Below are positions 43,324 through 51,784 of a stretch of DNA of 64,000 nt, one piece after another. Location of the stretch: NCBI GenBank assembly GCA_046964515.1, contig JBKUYM010000002.1, forward strand, positions 124,001-188,000, in the 5' to 3' direction. The stretch is from UMGS1663 sp046964515. GTDB lineage: Bacteria > Bacillota > Clostridia > TANB77 > CAG-508. The translations under genes were made by a program, and so were the position numbers. A model generated the notes under the pieces. It searched no databases. It was not told the DNA's origin and was given only the letters and a program-made list of their open reading frames with translations. Within the stretch, counting starts at the first letter, position 1. The number at the start of each line of letters is the position of its first letter.

Positions 43324-44568
43324 ATGTACGAAATAGTAGGAATTGATAAAGATATAGAAGCATTGGCGATAAAAACAGAGATGGAAATTCAAGAGGAATT
43401 TCAAAAAATAGAACAGATAAGTGAAGAAAATAGTATAAAAGTATTAAAAGCATTTCAAGATTATCATATTTCAGAAATGCATTTTGGAAGTACAACAGGG
43501 TATGGCTACGGAGATGTTGGAAGAGATACGATTGAAAAAGTATTTGCACAAGTGTTAAAAGCAGAAGACAGTTTGGTAAGAACGCAATTTATTTCAGGAA
43601 CGCATGCTTTAACAGTTGCATTGTTTGCTTTTTTAAGACCGGGCGATACTTTACTTAGTATTTCTGGAAAACCTTATGATACTTTAGATGAAGTAATTGG
43701 TATTAAGGAAAATCCAAGTTCTTTAAAGGCCTATGGTATTCATTTTGAACAAATAGATTTACAAGAAGATGATTTTCAATATGAAGCTATACAAGAAAAG
43801 TTAAAAAAAGAAAAAATAAAATTAATAGAAATTCAACGCTCAAAAGGATATAGTACAAGAAAGAGTCTTTCGATAGAGCAAGTAGAAAAGGTCATAAAAT
43901 GTATTAGACAAGTGGATACAGAAGTTATTATTATGATAGATAATTGCTATTGTGAATTTGTAGGAACTAAGGAACCATTAGAAGTTGGAGCAGATGTAAT
44001 TGTAGGTTCTCTTATTAAAAATTTAGGAGGAGGAATTGCACCTAATGGGGCCTATATTGCTGGAAAAAAGGAATTGGTAGATTTAGCAGCACAAAGACTA
44101 ACTGCACCAGGGGAAGGAAAAGAAGTAGGACCTACTTTAGGAATGAACAAATCGATTTTACAAGGGTTGTTTTTAGCACCAAGTGTTGTAGCAGCTAGTT
44201 TAAAAACAGCAGTATTTGCAAGTAGAATGTTAGAAAAATTAGGTTATACGGTAGAACCTTACTTTAATGAGAAAAGAGCAGATATTGTACAAACTATTTA
44301 TTTCGAATCTCCAGAAAAATTAATTCGTTACTGCCAAGGTATACAAATGGGTTCTCCAGTAGATGCAAACTCTATACCAGAACCATGGGACATGCCAGGT
44401 TACACAGATCAAGTCATTATGGCTGCTGGTTCTTTTACACAAGGTTCTTCTATAGAACTTTCTTGCGATGGACCAATCAGACCTCCTTATGTAGCGTTTA
44501 TGCAAGGAGGACTTACCTATGCTTATGGAAAGATAGGTGTTTTAAAAGCCATTCAAAATTTAAAATAG
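43324..44568 (+). CDS. PLP-dependent Cys/Met-metabolism-type protein (YnbB/aluminium-resistance family)
   Basis: 414 aa. PLP fold type I features: GYGYGDVGRDTIEKVFA, FISGTHALTVALFAFLRPGD, the Asp206 in MIDNCYCEFV that pairs with the cofactor, and the Schiff-base Lys232 in VGSLIKNLGGGIAPNGAYIAG. The C-terminal EPWDMPGYTDQVIMAAGSFTQGSSIELSCDGP is diagnostic for the YnbB/methionine-gamma-lyase-related family often annotated as aluminium resistance protein. In other Firmicutes this gene neighbours miaA and hfq or glnR. The biochemical reaction is not established; a C-S lyase type reaction is presumed. Confidence 0.9.
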   Translation: MYEIVGIDKDIEALAIKTEMEIQEEFQKIEQISEENSIKVLKAFQDYHISEMHFGSTTGYGYGDVGRDTIEKVFAQVLKAEDSLVRTQFISGTHALTVALFAFLRPGDTLLSISGKPYDTLDEVIGIKENPSSLKAYGIHFEQIDLQEDDFQYEAIQEKLKKEKIKLIEIQRSKGYSTRKSLSIEQVEKVIKCIRQVDTEVIIMIDNCYCEFVGTKEPLEVGADVIVGSLIKNLGGGIAPNGAYIAGKKELVDLAAQRLTAPGEGKEVGPTLGMNKSILQGLFLAPSVVAASLKTAVFASRMLEKLGYTVEPYFNEKRADIVQTIYFESPEKLIRYCQGIQMGSPVDANSIPEPWDMPGYTDQVIMAAGSFTQGSSIELSCDGPIRPPYVAFMQGGLTYAYGKIGVLKAIQNLK

Positions 44569-44581
44569 AAGGAAATAAAAC

Positions 44582-45883
44582 ATGAAAGTAATTGTTGTTG
44601 GTGGTGGACCTGCTGGAATGATGGCAGCTATCACAGCTGCGAAAGAAAAAAATCAAGTTATTCTGTTGGAAAAAATGAATATGTTGGGAAAAAAGTTATT
44701 AATTACAGGAAAAGGTAGATGTAATATTACAAGTAGTTTACCAATAGAAGAATTTATAGCCAATATCCCAGGTAATGGACGTTTTTTATATAGTGCTTTT
44801 AAGCAGTATACCAATCAAGATGTGATTAGATTTCTAGAAGAAGAAAAGGTGATGGTAAAAGAAGAAAGAGGTAATCGTATTTTTCCTGTTTCTGATCGTT
44901 CTTATGATGTTTTACAAGCCTTTTTGAGAAGATTAAAACAGGAAAAAGTAGAAATTAGAACGAATACGACAGTAAAAGAGATTTTAGTCGAAAATCAAAA
45001 GGTAAAAGGTGTTGTAGTGCAAGAGGGAAACTGCATAATGGCAGATAAAGTTATTTTGACAACAGGAGGGAAAAGCTATCCAGCAACTGGTTCTACAGGA
45101 GACGGTTATCGATTAGCACAAGCATTAGGACATACTATTACTAATTTAAAACCTTCTTTAGTACCTTTTTGTGCAAATAAAGAGGTAGTTATAGAAATAC
45201 CTGAAATAAAGAAGACTAGTTATCAACATAGTTTAGCTCTTTGTAAAAGCATGCAAGGACTTAGTTTAAAAAATGTAGCTATTAAAATAGAAGATATACA
45301 AAACCATAAGAGTATTTATGAAGATTTTGGAGAAATGTTATTTACACATTTTGGTGTTTCTGGTCCAACGATATTAAGTGGTTCTGCACATGTGTTACGT
45401 TATCCTAAGATAGAGGACTTATTAAAAGAAGGAAAAGTGGTGTTAAACATAGATTTAAAACCAGCTTTATCAGAACAAAAATTAGATAGTAGACTTTTAA
45501 GAGACTTTGAAAAATATAAAAATAAGACCATGAAAAATGCCTTAGAAGAGGTATTACCTCAAAAATTAATTATACCAATCTTAAAGTTAGCAGGTATACC
45601 GGAAGATAAAAAAGTAAATGAGATTACAAAAGAAGAAAGAATGCAATTAGGAAAAGTTATAAAGAAATGTAGAATAGAAATTAGTGGATTTAGACCAATA
45701 GAAGAAGCGATTATTACAGCTGGTGGAGTATCTATTAAAGAAATTGATCCTAAAACCATGCAGTCTAAATTAATAGAAGGTTTATATTTTGCAGGAGAGG
45801 TGATAGACGTAGATGCTTATACAGGGGGATTTAATCTTCAAATAGCCTATTCTACTGGTTATGTAGCTGGAAAAAATGAGTAA
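44582..45883 (+). CDS. HI0933/BaiN-family flavoprotein
   Basis: 433 aa. The N-terminal FAD-binding motif VIVVGGGPAGMMAAITAA (3-20) is followed by NMLGKKLLITGKGRCNITS, characteristic of this family. TGGKSYPATGSTGDGYRLAQALGH and the C-terminal GGVSIKEIDPKTMQSKLIEGLYFAGEVIDVDAYTGGFNLQIAYSTG also match it. Members are poorly defined NAD(P)/FAD oxidoreductases; one, BaiN, has been implicated in bile-acid metabolism. The substrate is not assignable here. It is the last gene of the CorC-WG-PLP-flavoprotein run, followed by a terminator. Confidence 0.92.
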   Translation: MKVIVVGGGPAGMMAAITAAKEKNQVILLEKMNMLGKKLLITGKGRCNITSSLPIEEFIANIPGNGRFLYSAFKQYTNQDVIRFLEEEKVMVKEERGNRIFPVSDRSYDVLQAFLRRLKQEKVEIRTNTTVKEILVENQKVKGVVVQEGNCIMADKVILTTGGKSYPATGSTGDGYRLAQALGHTITNLKPSLVPFCANKEVVIEIPEIKKTSYQHSLALCKSMQGLSLKNVAIKIEDIQNHKSIYEDFGEMLFTHFGVSGPTILSGSAHVLRYPKIEDLLKEGKVVLNIDLKPALSEQKLDSRLLRDFEKYKNKTMKNALEEVLPQKLIIPILKLAGIPEDKKVNEITKEERMQLGKVIKKCRIEISGFRPIEEAIITAGGVSIKEIDPKTMQSKLIEGLYFAGEVIDVDAYTGGFNLQIAYSTGYVAGKNE

Positions 45884-45896
45884 TTAATATGAATAT

Positions 45897-45942
45897 AAGA
45901 AGCAGATGATAGATAGAAGTGTCTTTCATCTGCTTCTTTATG
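45897..45942 (+). terminator. Terminator after the flavoprotein gene
   Basis: Stem AAGAAGCAGATGA / TCATCTGCTTCTT with a 16-nt loop, followed by TATG. The remaining DNA to 46127 is AT-rich with no gene recognised. Confidence 0.75.
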
Positions 45943-46127
45943 TAAAAAAATAGTTTTAAGATTTCTTTTCTCTTGCTAGTAGGTAAACTAAAAATGATGA
46001 AAGCAACTCTTAAAAGAAAAATCAAAAAATATAATATTTTTACATTATGCAAACTTATAAATAAATAACCGAGAAAAAAAGATTAAAGAAGAAGAGGTCA
46101 ATTTGTATAATAAAATAAATAAGAATA

Positions 46128-46156
46128 TTGACTTTAACCGAAAGGTAATATAAGAT
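46128..46156 (+). promoter_or_regulatory. Conserved promoter block before pilin-like gene 3
   Basis: TTGACT, then a 17-bp spacer containing TTAACCGAAAGGTAATA, then TAAGAT. It differs by one base in the central loop from the copies at 8263 and 27796. Confidence 0.7.
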
Positions 46157-46208
46157 TATCGTATAAGAAAAAAGAAAAGGGAAAACATAAGAAAAAGGGG
46201 AGAGAAGT

Positions 46209-47303
46209 ATGGGAGAAAAAATGAGACAAAAGGGTATTACATTAATAGCTTTAGTCATTACGATTATTGTTTTAATTATTTTGGCAGGTGTAAGCATTAA
46301 TTTACTAGTAGGAGAAGACGGACTAATAAAAAAAGCAAAAGAAGCATCAGAAGAGACAAAAAATGCAGAAGAAGATGAGAAAAGTAGGTTAAATGCATTA
46401 GAGAATTTAATGAATGAAACAATAGGAGGAGGAACAACGTCAGTACCATTACCAACGCAAATAACGACAGAGAATGTAACAGCAGTAGATGATAAAGGAA
46501 ATACAGTAGTAGTGCCAGAAGGATTTAAGGTAGTCATTAGTGAAGGAACGACAGTAGATAAAGGAATCGTTATAGAAGATGAAAGTGGAAATCAATTTGT
46601 ATGGATACCAGTAGGAAAAATAACAAAAGCAGATGGAACAAAAGAAACAATAGAGTTAAATAGATATACATTTGATAGTAGTGGAACACCAACAGCGAGA
46701 AATGATGCAGTAATAAACACATATTATCAAGAATTAGCAAGTTCAAGTTATGGAAATACAGTAGCAAAAGATATAGAAGGATTTAAAACAAGTGCAGTAG
46801 TCAATAAAGGATATTATATAGGCAGATATGAGGCAAGAACAGTTACGAAGAGAACAGCAGAAGGTAATGCCTTAACACCAGTAACAAGTAAAAAAACGGA
46901 CTATGTATATAATTGGGTGACACAGTTACAGGCTGCGACATTAGCAAAAGGAATGTATAATAAAAGTACATTTACAAGTGATTTAATGAATAGTTATGCA
47001 TGGGATACAGCAATAGTGTTTATACAAAAATGTGGAGAGAATGCAAATTATGCAAATCAAAACAGTTTAAACAATACATTAGCAGAAAAGGGAACTGATA
47101 ATGATAAGCAGTGTAATATATATGATATAGCATCAAATACTGTAGAATGGACAACTGTAACCTCTAGTAGTCCCAACCTTCCTTGCGTTAATAGAGGAGG
47201 TAACTATAGTTATAGTGGCAACATTTCTAGTTCTCGTAGCAGTGGTCCCGTAAATCGTAGTCACGTTTCTCTCGGATTTCGTGCTACTCTTTATATAAAA
47301 TAA
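46209..47303 (+). CDS. Pilin-like protein with FGE/C-type-lectin-like variable domain, third locus
   Basis: 364 aa, after AAAAAGGGGAGAGAAGT; an alternative ATG lies 12 nt in. Residues 8-40 carry KGITLIALVITIIVLIILAG and LVGEDGLIKKAKE. The later domain has FVWIPVGKI, KGYYIGRYEAR, YAWDTAIVFIQKCGENA, CNIYDIASNTVEWT and the end NRGGNYSYSG... SLGFRATLYIK, all in the order of the FGE-sulfatase/C-type-lectin fold. It is shorter than the tandem pair and only distantly similar outside the motifs, so it is a separate locus rather than a recent copy. The tail codons are almost all NNT/NNC. A surface-exposed, diversifiable binding protein is inferred. Confidence 0.85.
   Translation: MGEKMRQKGITLIALVITIIVLIILAGVSINLLVGEDGLIKKAKEASEETKNAEEDEKSRLNALENLMNETIGGGTTSVPLPTQITTENVTAVDDKGNTVVVPEGFKVVISEGTTVDKGIVIEDESGNQFVWIPVGKITKADGTKETIELNRYTFDSSGTPTARNDAVINTYYQELASSSYGNTVAKDIEGFKTSAVVNKGYYIGRYEARTVTKRTAEGNALTPVTSKKTDYVYNWVTQLQAATLAKGMYNKSTFTSDLMNSYAWDTAIVFIQKCGENANYANQNSLNNTLAEKGTDNDKQCNIYDIASNTVEWTTVTSSSPNLPCVNRGGNYSYSGNISSSRSSGPVNRSHVSLGFRATLYIK
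47160..47300 (+). other. Candidate DGR variable region of the third locus
   Basis: From 47163 to the codon before the final GFR, 34 of 37 codons end in T or C; the exceptions are AGA and GGA of the framework and one GTA. Ser, Pro, Asn, Leu, Cys, Val, Tyr, Ile, Arg, Gly and His appear, which is what adenine-to-any changes in AAC/AAT template codons would give. The upstream part of the gene is rich in A-ending codons. Confidence 0.6.
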
Positions 47304-47346
47304 CCTTGTTCCACTGAGTAGAAAAAATATATAAGCCATCAAAGAA

Positions 47347-47378
47347 AAAAGTACCTAAATAAATAGGTACTTTTATAG
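47347..47378 (+). terminator. Terminator after the third pilin-like variable gene
   Basis: Stem AAAAGTACCT / AGGTACTTTT with an 8-nt loop, followed by ATAG. Confidence 0.75.
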
Positions 47379-47408
47379 TATGTGTTTTCTAAAAAAATTA
47401 TTGATTAA

Positions 47409-47552
47409 TTAGCAACATCCACAACCACCGCAGTTGTTGTTGTTTCCACCACAACAGCAGCATATTAAGATTAATACGATGATGATCCAAATGCAGTCTC
47501 CTCCGAAACCGAAACCGCCGCATCCGCATCCGCAACCTCTATTTTCTGGCAT
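47409..47552 (-). CDS. Cys/Gly-rich mini-protein with one membrane helix (1)
   Basis: 47 aa, start at 47552 with AAAGGAGGG 8 nt upstream on the minus strand. The N-terminus is MPENRGCGCGCGGFGFGG. A hydrophobic core IWIIIVLILI comes next, followed by four consecutive Cys and a Gly/Asn/Cys tail ending CGGCGCC (13 of the 47 residues are Cys). No known family is claimed; it recalls short Gly-rich hydrophobic sporulation proteins (YjcZ type). A paralogue lies just upstream on the same strand. Confidence 0.65.
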   Translation of the reverse strand: MPENRGCGCGCGGFGFGGDCIWIIIVLILICCCCGGNNNNCGGCGCC

Positions 47553-47629
47553 AACTTTTCCCTCCTTTCAAAGTATACTTTGACTTTTACTGTTCATCTT
47601 AGCAAGAGGAAAATTAGCAACAAGCGTTG

Positions 47630-47737
47630 TTACATCCGTAAGTCGCATCCACAACCTCTATTGCCACAGCTACAGAAAAGTAGTAAGAATAGGATAATGA
47701 ACCAAAGAATTTCACTGTTACCACAACAATTTCCCAT
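47630..47737 (-). CDS. Cys/Gly-rich mini-protein with one membrane helix (2)
   Basis: 35 aa, start at 47737 with GGAGGTACTTTCA just upstream. It begins MGNCCGNSEILWFIILFLLL and continues FCSCGNRGCGCDLRM. It shares a W-hydrophobic-CxCG core and the NRGCGC motif with the neighbouring 47-aa protein. Cys clusters on both sides of the helix could bind metal or cross-link. It probably forms one transcript with the 47-aa gene. The divergent DNA up to 47890 contains no other credible gene. Confidence 0.6.
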   Translation of the reverse strand: MGNCCGNSEILWFIILFLLLFCSCGNRGCGCDLRM

Positions 47738-47890
47738 TGAAAGTACCTCCTATATACGTTTTTCTTGTTCTTTAGTATGGTATATATTATTCTGGGTAGA
47801 AAAAAAGTGTTACACTCTACAAAGAAAATTTATTAGAAGAATTATGGGCGATATAAAAGACATAAATTTTACAAAATTCGTAAAAAAACT

Positions 47891-47920
47891 ATACAAAAAG
47901 AAAAGAATAATGATATAATT
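47891..47920 (+). promoter_or_regulatory. Possible promoter of mutL
   Basis: TATACA, an 18-bp spacer and TATAAT, about 43 nt upstream of mutL. Confidence 0.5.
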
Positions 47921-47962
47921 CCTACTAGAAAGATTTAAATGGATACATAGGGAGGAAAATAG

Positions 47963-50245
47963 ATGGGAAATATTGTATTATTAGATGATCTAACCATCAA
48001 TAAGATAGCGGCAGGAGAAGTTATTGAAAGGCCAGCCTCTGTTGTAAAAGAATTAGTAGAAAATTCTATTGATGCAGGTGCTACCAATATAAATATAGAA
48101 ATAAAAAATGGAGGAATTTCTTATATTCGTATTACAGATAATGGAAAGGGTATCTTACCAGATGATATGGAAATTGCTTTTGAAAGGCATGCTACAAGTA
48201 AAATTAGAAGTGCAGATGATTTAGAAAGTGTTAAATCAATGGGATTTAGGGGTGAGGCTTTAGCTAGTATTGCTTCTATTGCTAGAGTAGAAATGAAATC
48301 TAAAGTAGCTGAAAATCCAAACGGTTATGAGATTGTAGTAGAAGGTGGCAATGTTATATCAAAGGAAGAAACTGGTTGCCCACAAGGGACAACGATAACG
48401 GTAGAAAATCTTTTTTATAATACACCAGTACGTTATAAATTTTTAAAAAAGGATTTTACAGAAGCAGGTTATATAGAAGATGTAATAACTAGAATTGCGT
48501 TAGTTAACCCGGGAATTGCCATTAAACTAATTAGTACAGGAAAAACAGTCATTCAAACACCGGGAAATGGAGATATGAAAACAGTCATTTATCAGATATA
48601 TGGAAAAGAAGTGGCAGACAATTTATTAGATGTTCACTATCAATATGAAGATGTTCAAATAGATGGTGTAATTGGAAAACCTTCTATTTCACGTTCTAAC
48701 AGAGCAAATCAATTATTCTTTGTTAATAAAAGATACATAAAAGATAAGACTTTAACAAGTGCGGCAGAACAAGGATTTAAAGGTATGATTACCATTGGAA
48801 AATTTGGTTTTCTAGTATTAAATTTACAAGTAAATCCTCAAAAAGTAGATGTAAACGTACATCCTGCTAAATTAGAAGTTCGTTTTGAGGAAGAAAATAA
48901 AGTTTTTAAAGCCGTATTCCATGCTATTAAAGATACCTTATTAAAAGGAGATTTAGTTACTCAAACAGAAAAGTCCTATATTGCAGAAGATACCATTCTT
49001 CCAGAAGACAAAATAGACAATAGCAATCCAGTAGAAACTTCAATGGGATTATTTCAGAGATTTAGAAATAAAAAGGAAAATGCAATAGAAGAACATCCAA
49101 AGGATAATGTTATTGAACAATTATATCAACATCGCAGTGAAGAACAAGAAAAGATAGAAGAAAAGCAAGAAGAATCAAAAAAGGTGGACACAAATTTTGA
49201 TATGCTTATGCAGAAAATGGCAGACATGAAAAGAAATGTAGAAGAGCAAAGAGAACACATGCGTGGAAGTATGGCTACAATGGATTCTAATGTAGAAAAA
49301 GCAATAGAAGAAGCAAATATGTCAAAAATGGAAAGTAACTGGAAAGAAAATACAATTGTGATGGATACAAAAGAATTAAGACAAGAAGAAGAGAACAAAT
49401 TAGCAAGTCAAGAAACGCAAGTAGTAGATATTTCTCAAATATTAGAAAAAGAAAAAACACAAAAAATAGATATAGCTAGCTTGATGGAACAAGAAGAAAG
49501 TCCTAAAGATTTTGATAAAATGTATAGTTCTATTTTTGGAAGAAAGATGACAGAAAAAGAAGAAGCAAAAACACAAGAAAATACAGAAGGCTATTTATTA
49601 AAAGAAGCAACCCCTATACAGGGAGAAACTATTTGCGTATTTGAAGACTCTCAAAGCTATCAAGCAAAACCAATTTATAAATTTATTGGTATTGCCTTTT
49701 CTACCTATATTATTATTGAAATGGATAAAGAATTATATATTATAGATCAACATGCAGCACATGAGAGAATTATGTATGAAAAAGTAAAGAAAAATTATTA
49801 TAGTAATGAAGTTAAAGATTCTCAATTAATGTTATTACCAGATATTATTACTTTAACACATAAAGAAATGGATATCGCAAAAGATAATATGGAAATGTTT
49901 GAAAAGGCAGGATTTGCCTTAGAGGAGTTTGGGGAAAATACGATTAAATTGACAGGCGTGCCTAATATTTGTATTGATTTAGATACAAGAGAATTATTTT
50001 TAGAAACCTTAGATGAAATTAATACAGTTGCTAGGACCGCTAAGCAAGAGATTGAGGAAAAATTTATAGCTACCGTTGCTTGTAAAGCTGCTGTAAAGGC
50101 TAATATGGCACTTACTAAAGAAGAAGTAGAAAGTTTAATGGATCAACTCTTAGTACTTCCAAATCCATTTACTTGCCCACATGGAAGACCAACTGCTATA
50201 AAGATGACAAAAACAGATATAGAAAAGAAATTTTCAAGAAGATAA
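47963..50245 (+). CDS. mutL: DNA mismatch repair protein MutL
   Basis: 760 aa, after AGGGAGGAAAATAG. The GHKL ATPase domain has NKIAAGEVIERPASVVKELVENSIDAGA, ITDNGKGI and GFRGEALASI; the transducer domain has NKRYIKD and VDVNVHPAKLEVRF. A long charged linker (about 340-560) follows. The C-terminal domain carries the endonuclease motif DQHAAHERIMYE (starting at Asp595, fitting DQHAx2Ex4E) and the CPHGRP zinc-site motif. The protein should therefore nick DNA as in mutH-less bacteria. mutS is not adjacent. First gene of a run with a membrane protein gene and miaA. Confidence 0.97.
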   Translation: MGNIVLLDDLTINKIAAGEVIERPASVVKELVENSIDAGATNINIEIKNGGISYIRITDNGKGILPDDMEIAFERHATSKIRSADDLESVKSMGFRGEALASIASIARVEMKSKVAENPNGYEIVVEGGNVISKEETGCPQGTTITVENLFYNTPVRYKFLKKDFTEAGYIEDVITRIALVNPGIAIKLISTGKTVIQTPGNGDMKTVIYQIYGKEVADNLLDVHYQYEDVQIDGVIGKPSISRSNRANQLFFVNKRYIKDKTLTSAAEQGFKGMITIGKFGFLVLNLQVNPQKVDVNVHPAKLEVRFEEENKVFKAVFHAIKDTLLKGDLVTQTEKSYIAEDTILPEDKIDNSNPVETSMGLFQRFRNKKENAIEEHPKDNVIEQLYQHRSEEQEKIEEKQEESKKVDTNFDMLMQKMADMKRNVEEQREHMRGSMATMDSNVEKAIEEANMSKMESNWKENTIVMDTKELRQEEENKLASQETQVVDISQILEKEKTQKIDIASLMEQEESPKDFDKMYSSIFGRKMTEKEEAKTQENTEGYLLKEATPIQGETICVFEDSQSYQAKPIYKFIGIAFSTYIIIEMDKELYIIDQHAAHERIMYEKVKKNYYSNEVKDSQLMLLPDIITLTHKEMDIAKDNMEMFEKAGFALEEFGENTIKLTGVPNICIDLDTRELFLETLDEINTVARTAKQEIEEKFIATVACKAAVKANMALTKEEVESLMDQLLVLPNPFTCPHGRPTAIKMTKTDIEKKFSRR

Positions 50246-50257
50246 GGAGACAAAATC

Positions 50258-50836
50258 ATGAATATATTTATTATTTTGGCTATTGTTATTGCTAATGCCA
50301 TTGCTCTTGCTTTTATTTATCAATTTGTAAAAAAAATGCCTAAAAAGGACAAACTTATTTTTATTGCGGCTAGCTTTGCCATGAATTATATGTTGATTTT
50401 AATCGTTTATGCGTTGAGTGGTATTGGTATGGATGCTGCTATTCATAGTTCAGCAGAAACCTTTATTACTTATGTATTTGTCCCAGTAAATATTATTTTG
50501 TTTGTTCCTTTTTTAGCGCATTCTTATATGAAAATGAAGGAAAAAAGATTAAAACCAGAAACCTTTATAAAAAGGACAGCTGTTTTGTTAGTTGTATTTC
50601 TTGTTGTATTAGTTTTAGAGTTTTTCTACTTTAGAAATATACAAAATAATATTGGGAAAATGAATCAAGAACAGCTAAAACAGACAGAGCAAAATGTCCA
50701 AACTAACACAGTAATTACAAATGAGGTGGATTCTGAAACACAAAATCAAATTACCAATATGACAAAAGAAAATATAACTAACCAGATATCTAATACTATT
50801 TTACAAAATACAATAACAAATACACAAAAAGACTAA
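50258..50836 (+). CDS. Integral membrane protein of unknown function
   Basis: 192 aa with four hydrophobic segments: about 2-22, 33-55, 68-92 and 110-130. A hydrophilic C-terminal tail (140-192) is strikingly rich in Thr, Asn and Gln. The start follows AAGGAGACAAAATC. The tail is low-complexity and probably disordered. No family recognised. It lies 12 nt after mutL and 12 nt before miaA, so it is co-transcribed with them. Confidence 0.8.
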   Translation: MNIFIILAIVIANAIALAFIYQFVKKMPKKDKLIFIAASFAMNYMLILIVYALSGIGMDAAIHSSAETFITYVFVPVNIILFVPFLAHSYMKMKEKRLKPETFIKRTAVLLVVFLVVLVLEFFYFRNIQNNIGKMNQEQLKQTEQNVQTNTVITNEVDSETQNQITNMTKENITNQISNTILQNTITNTQKD

Positions 50837-50848
50837 AGGAGTCAGAAA

Positions 50849-51784
50849 ATGGAAAAACCAAAGGTAATTGTAATAGAAGGACCAACAGCATCGGGAAAAA
50901 CAGCTTTATCAATCGAACTAGCTAAAAAAATAAATGGAGAAATTGTATCAGCAGATTCTATGCAAATTTACCAAGAAATGAATATTGGAACTGCTAAACC
51001 AGATGAAAAAGAAAAACAAGGGATATCACATTATGTGATGGATTGTATAAAACCCAATGAACGTTTTAGTGTAGCACAATATCAAAAAGAGGCTAAAAAA
51101 GCCATACAGACAATTTTAGAAAAAGGAAAAATACCCATTGTAGTAGGCGGAACAGGTCTATATATAGATGCTTTACTTTATGAAATTACTTATCCAGAGA
51201 TAGAAACGGATTTGTCTTACAGAAAGACATTAGAGGAAAGAGTAAAAGCAGAAGGATTAGAAGGCTTATACCAAGAAGCCATACAAATTGACCCAGATGC
51301 TATGCAAAAGATTAGCAAAAATGATCAAAAACGTATTATGCGTGTTCTAGAGATTTATCATCAAACTGGAAAAACAAAAACACAATTAGAAAAAGAGTCT
51401 AGAAGTGAGCAAATACCTTATGATTATCATGTGTTTGCTATTAAATGGGAAAGGGAAGAATTATATAGTCGTATTAATCAAAGAGTAGATAATATGATAG
51501 AAAAAGGTTTGATAGAAGAAGTCCAAGCATTATGCCAAAAGTATAAACAATTTCCAACAGCTTTGCAAGGATTAGGCTATAAAGAAGTACAGGCCTATTT
51601 ACAAGGAAAAGCAACCAAAGAAGAAATGATAGAAATTTTAAAAAGAGAAACTAGAAGGTATGCTAAAAGACAGATGACGTGGTTTCGTAAGAATAAACAG
51701 GTGATTTGGCTAGTAGGTGGTAGTCAAAATATTCAGGATAATATAGCCATTATTTTGGAGGATGTATATAGTGAAAGAAGATAA
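50849..51784 (+). CDS. miaA: tRNA dimethylallyltransferase
   Basis: 311 aa. P-loop GPTASGKTALS near residue 10, IVSADSMQIYQEMNIGTAKP, PIVVGGTGLYIDALLY, and the C-terminal GLGYKEVQAYLQGK and ETRRYAKRQMTWFRK segments are the MiaA signature. It transfers a dimethylallyl group to N6 of A37 in tRNAs reading UNN codons. Length normal. It overlaps the start region of the HlyD-like gene by 14 nt. Confidence 0.97.
   Translation: MEKPKVIVIEGPTASGKTALSIELAKKINGEIVSADSMQIYQEMNIGTAKPDEKEKQGISHYVMDCIKPNERFSVAQYQKEAKKAIQTILEKGKIPIVVGGTGLYIDALLYEITYPEIETDLSYRKTLEERVKAEGLEGLYQEAIQIDPDAMQKISKNDQKRIMRVLEIYHQTGKTKTQLEKESRSEQIPYDYHVFAIKWEREELYSRINQRVDNMIEKGLIEEVQALCQKYKQFPTALQGLGYKEVQAYLQGKATKEEMIEILKRETRRYAKRQMTWFRKNKQVIWLVGGSQNIQDNIAIILEDVYSERR

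Noticed and set aside
25792..47303. A DGR reverse transcriptase or template repeat near the variable proteins
   Set aside because: None of the reading frames shows RT motifs (such as the YxDD box), and I saw no AAY-rich near-copy of the tails on either strand. The DGR claim therefore rests on the target footprint only.
47580..47918. 112-codon plus-strand reading frame
   Set aside because: It overlaps the Cys/Gly-rich mini-protein on the opposite strand and the mutL promoter, has no ribosome binding site, and its composition is not protein-like.
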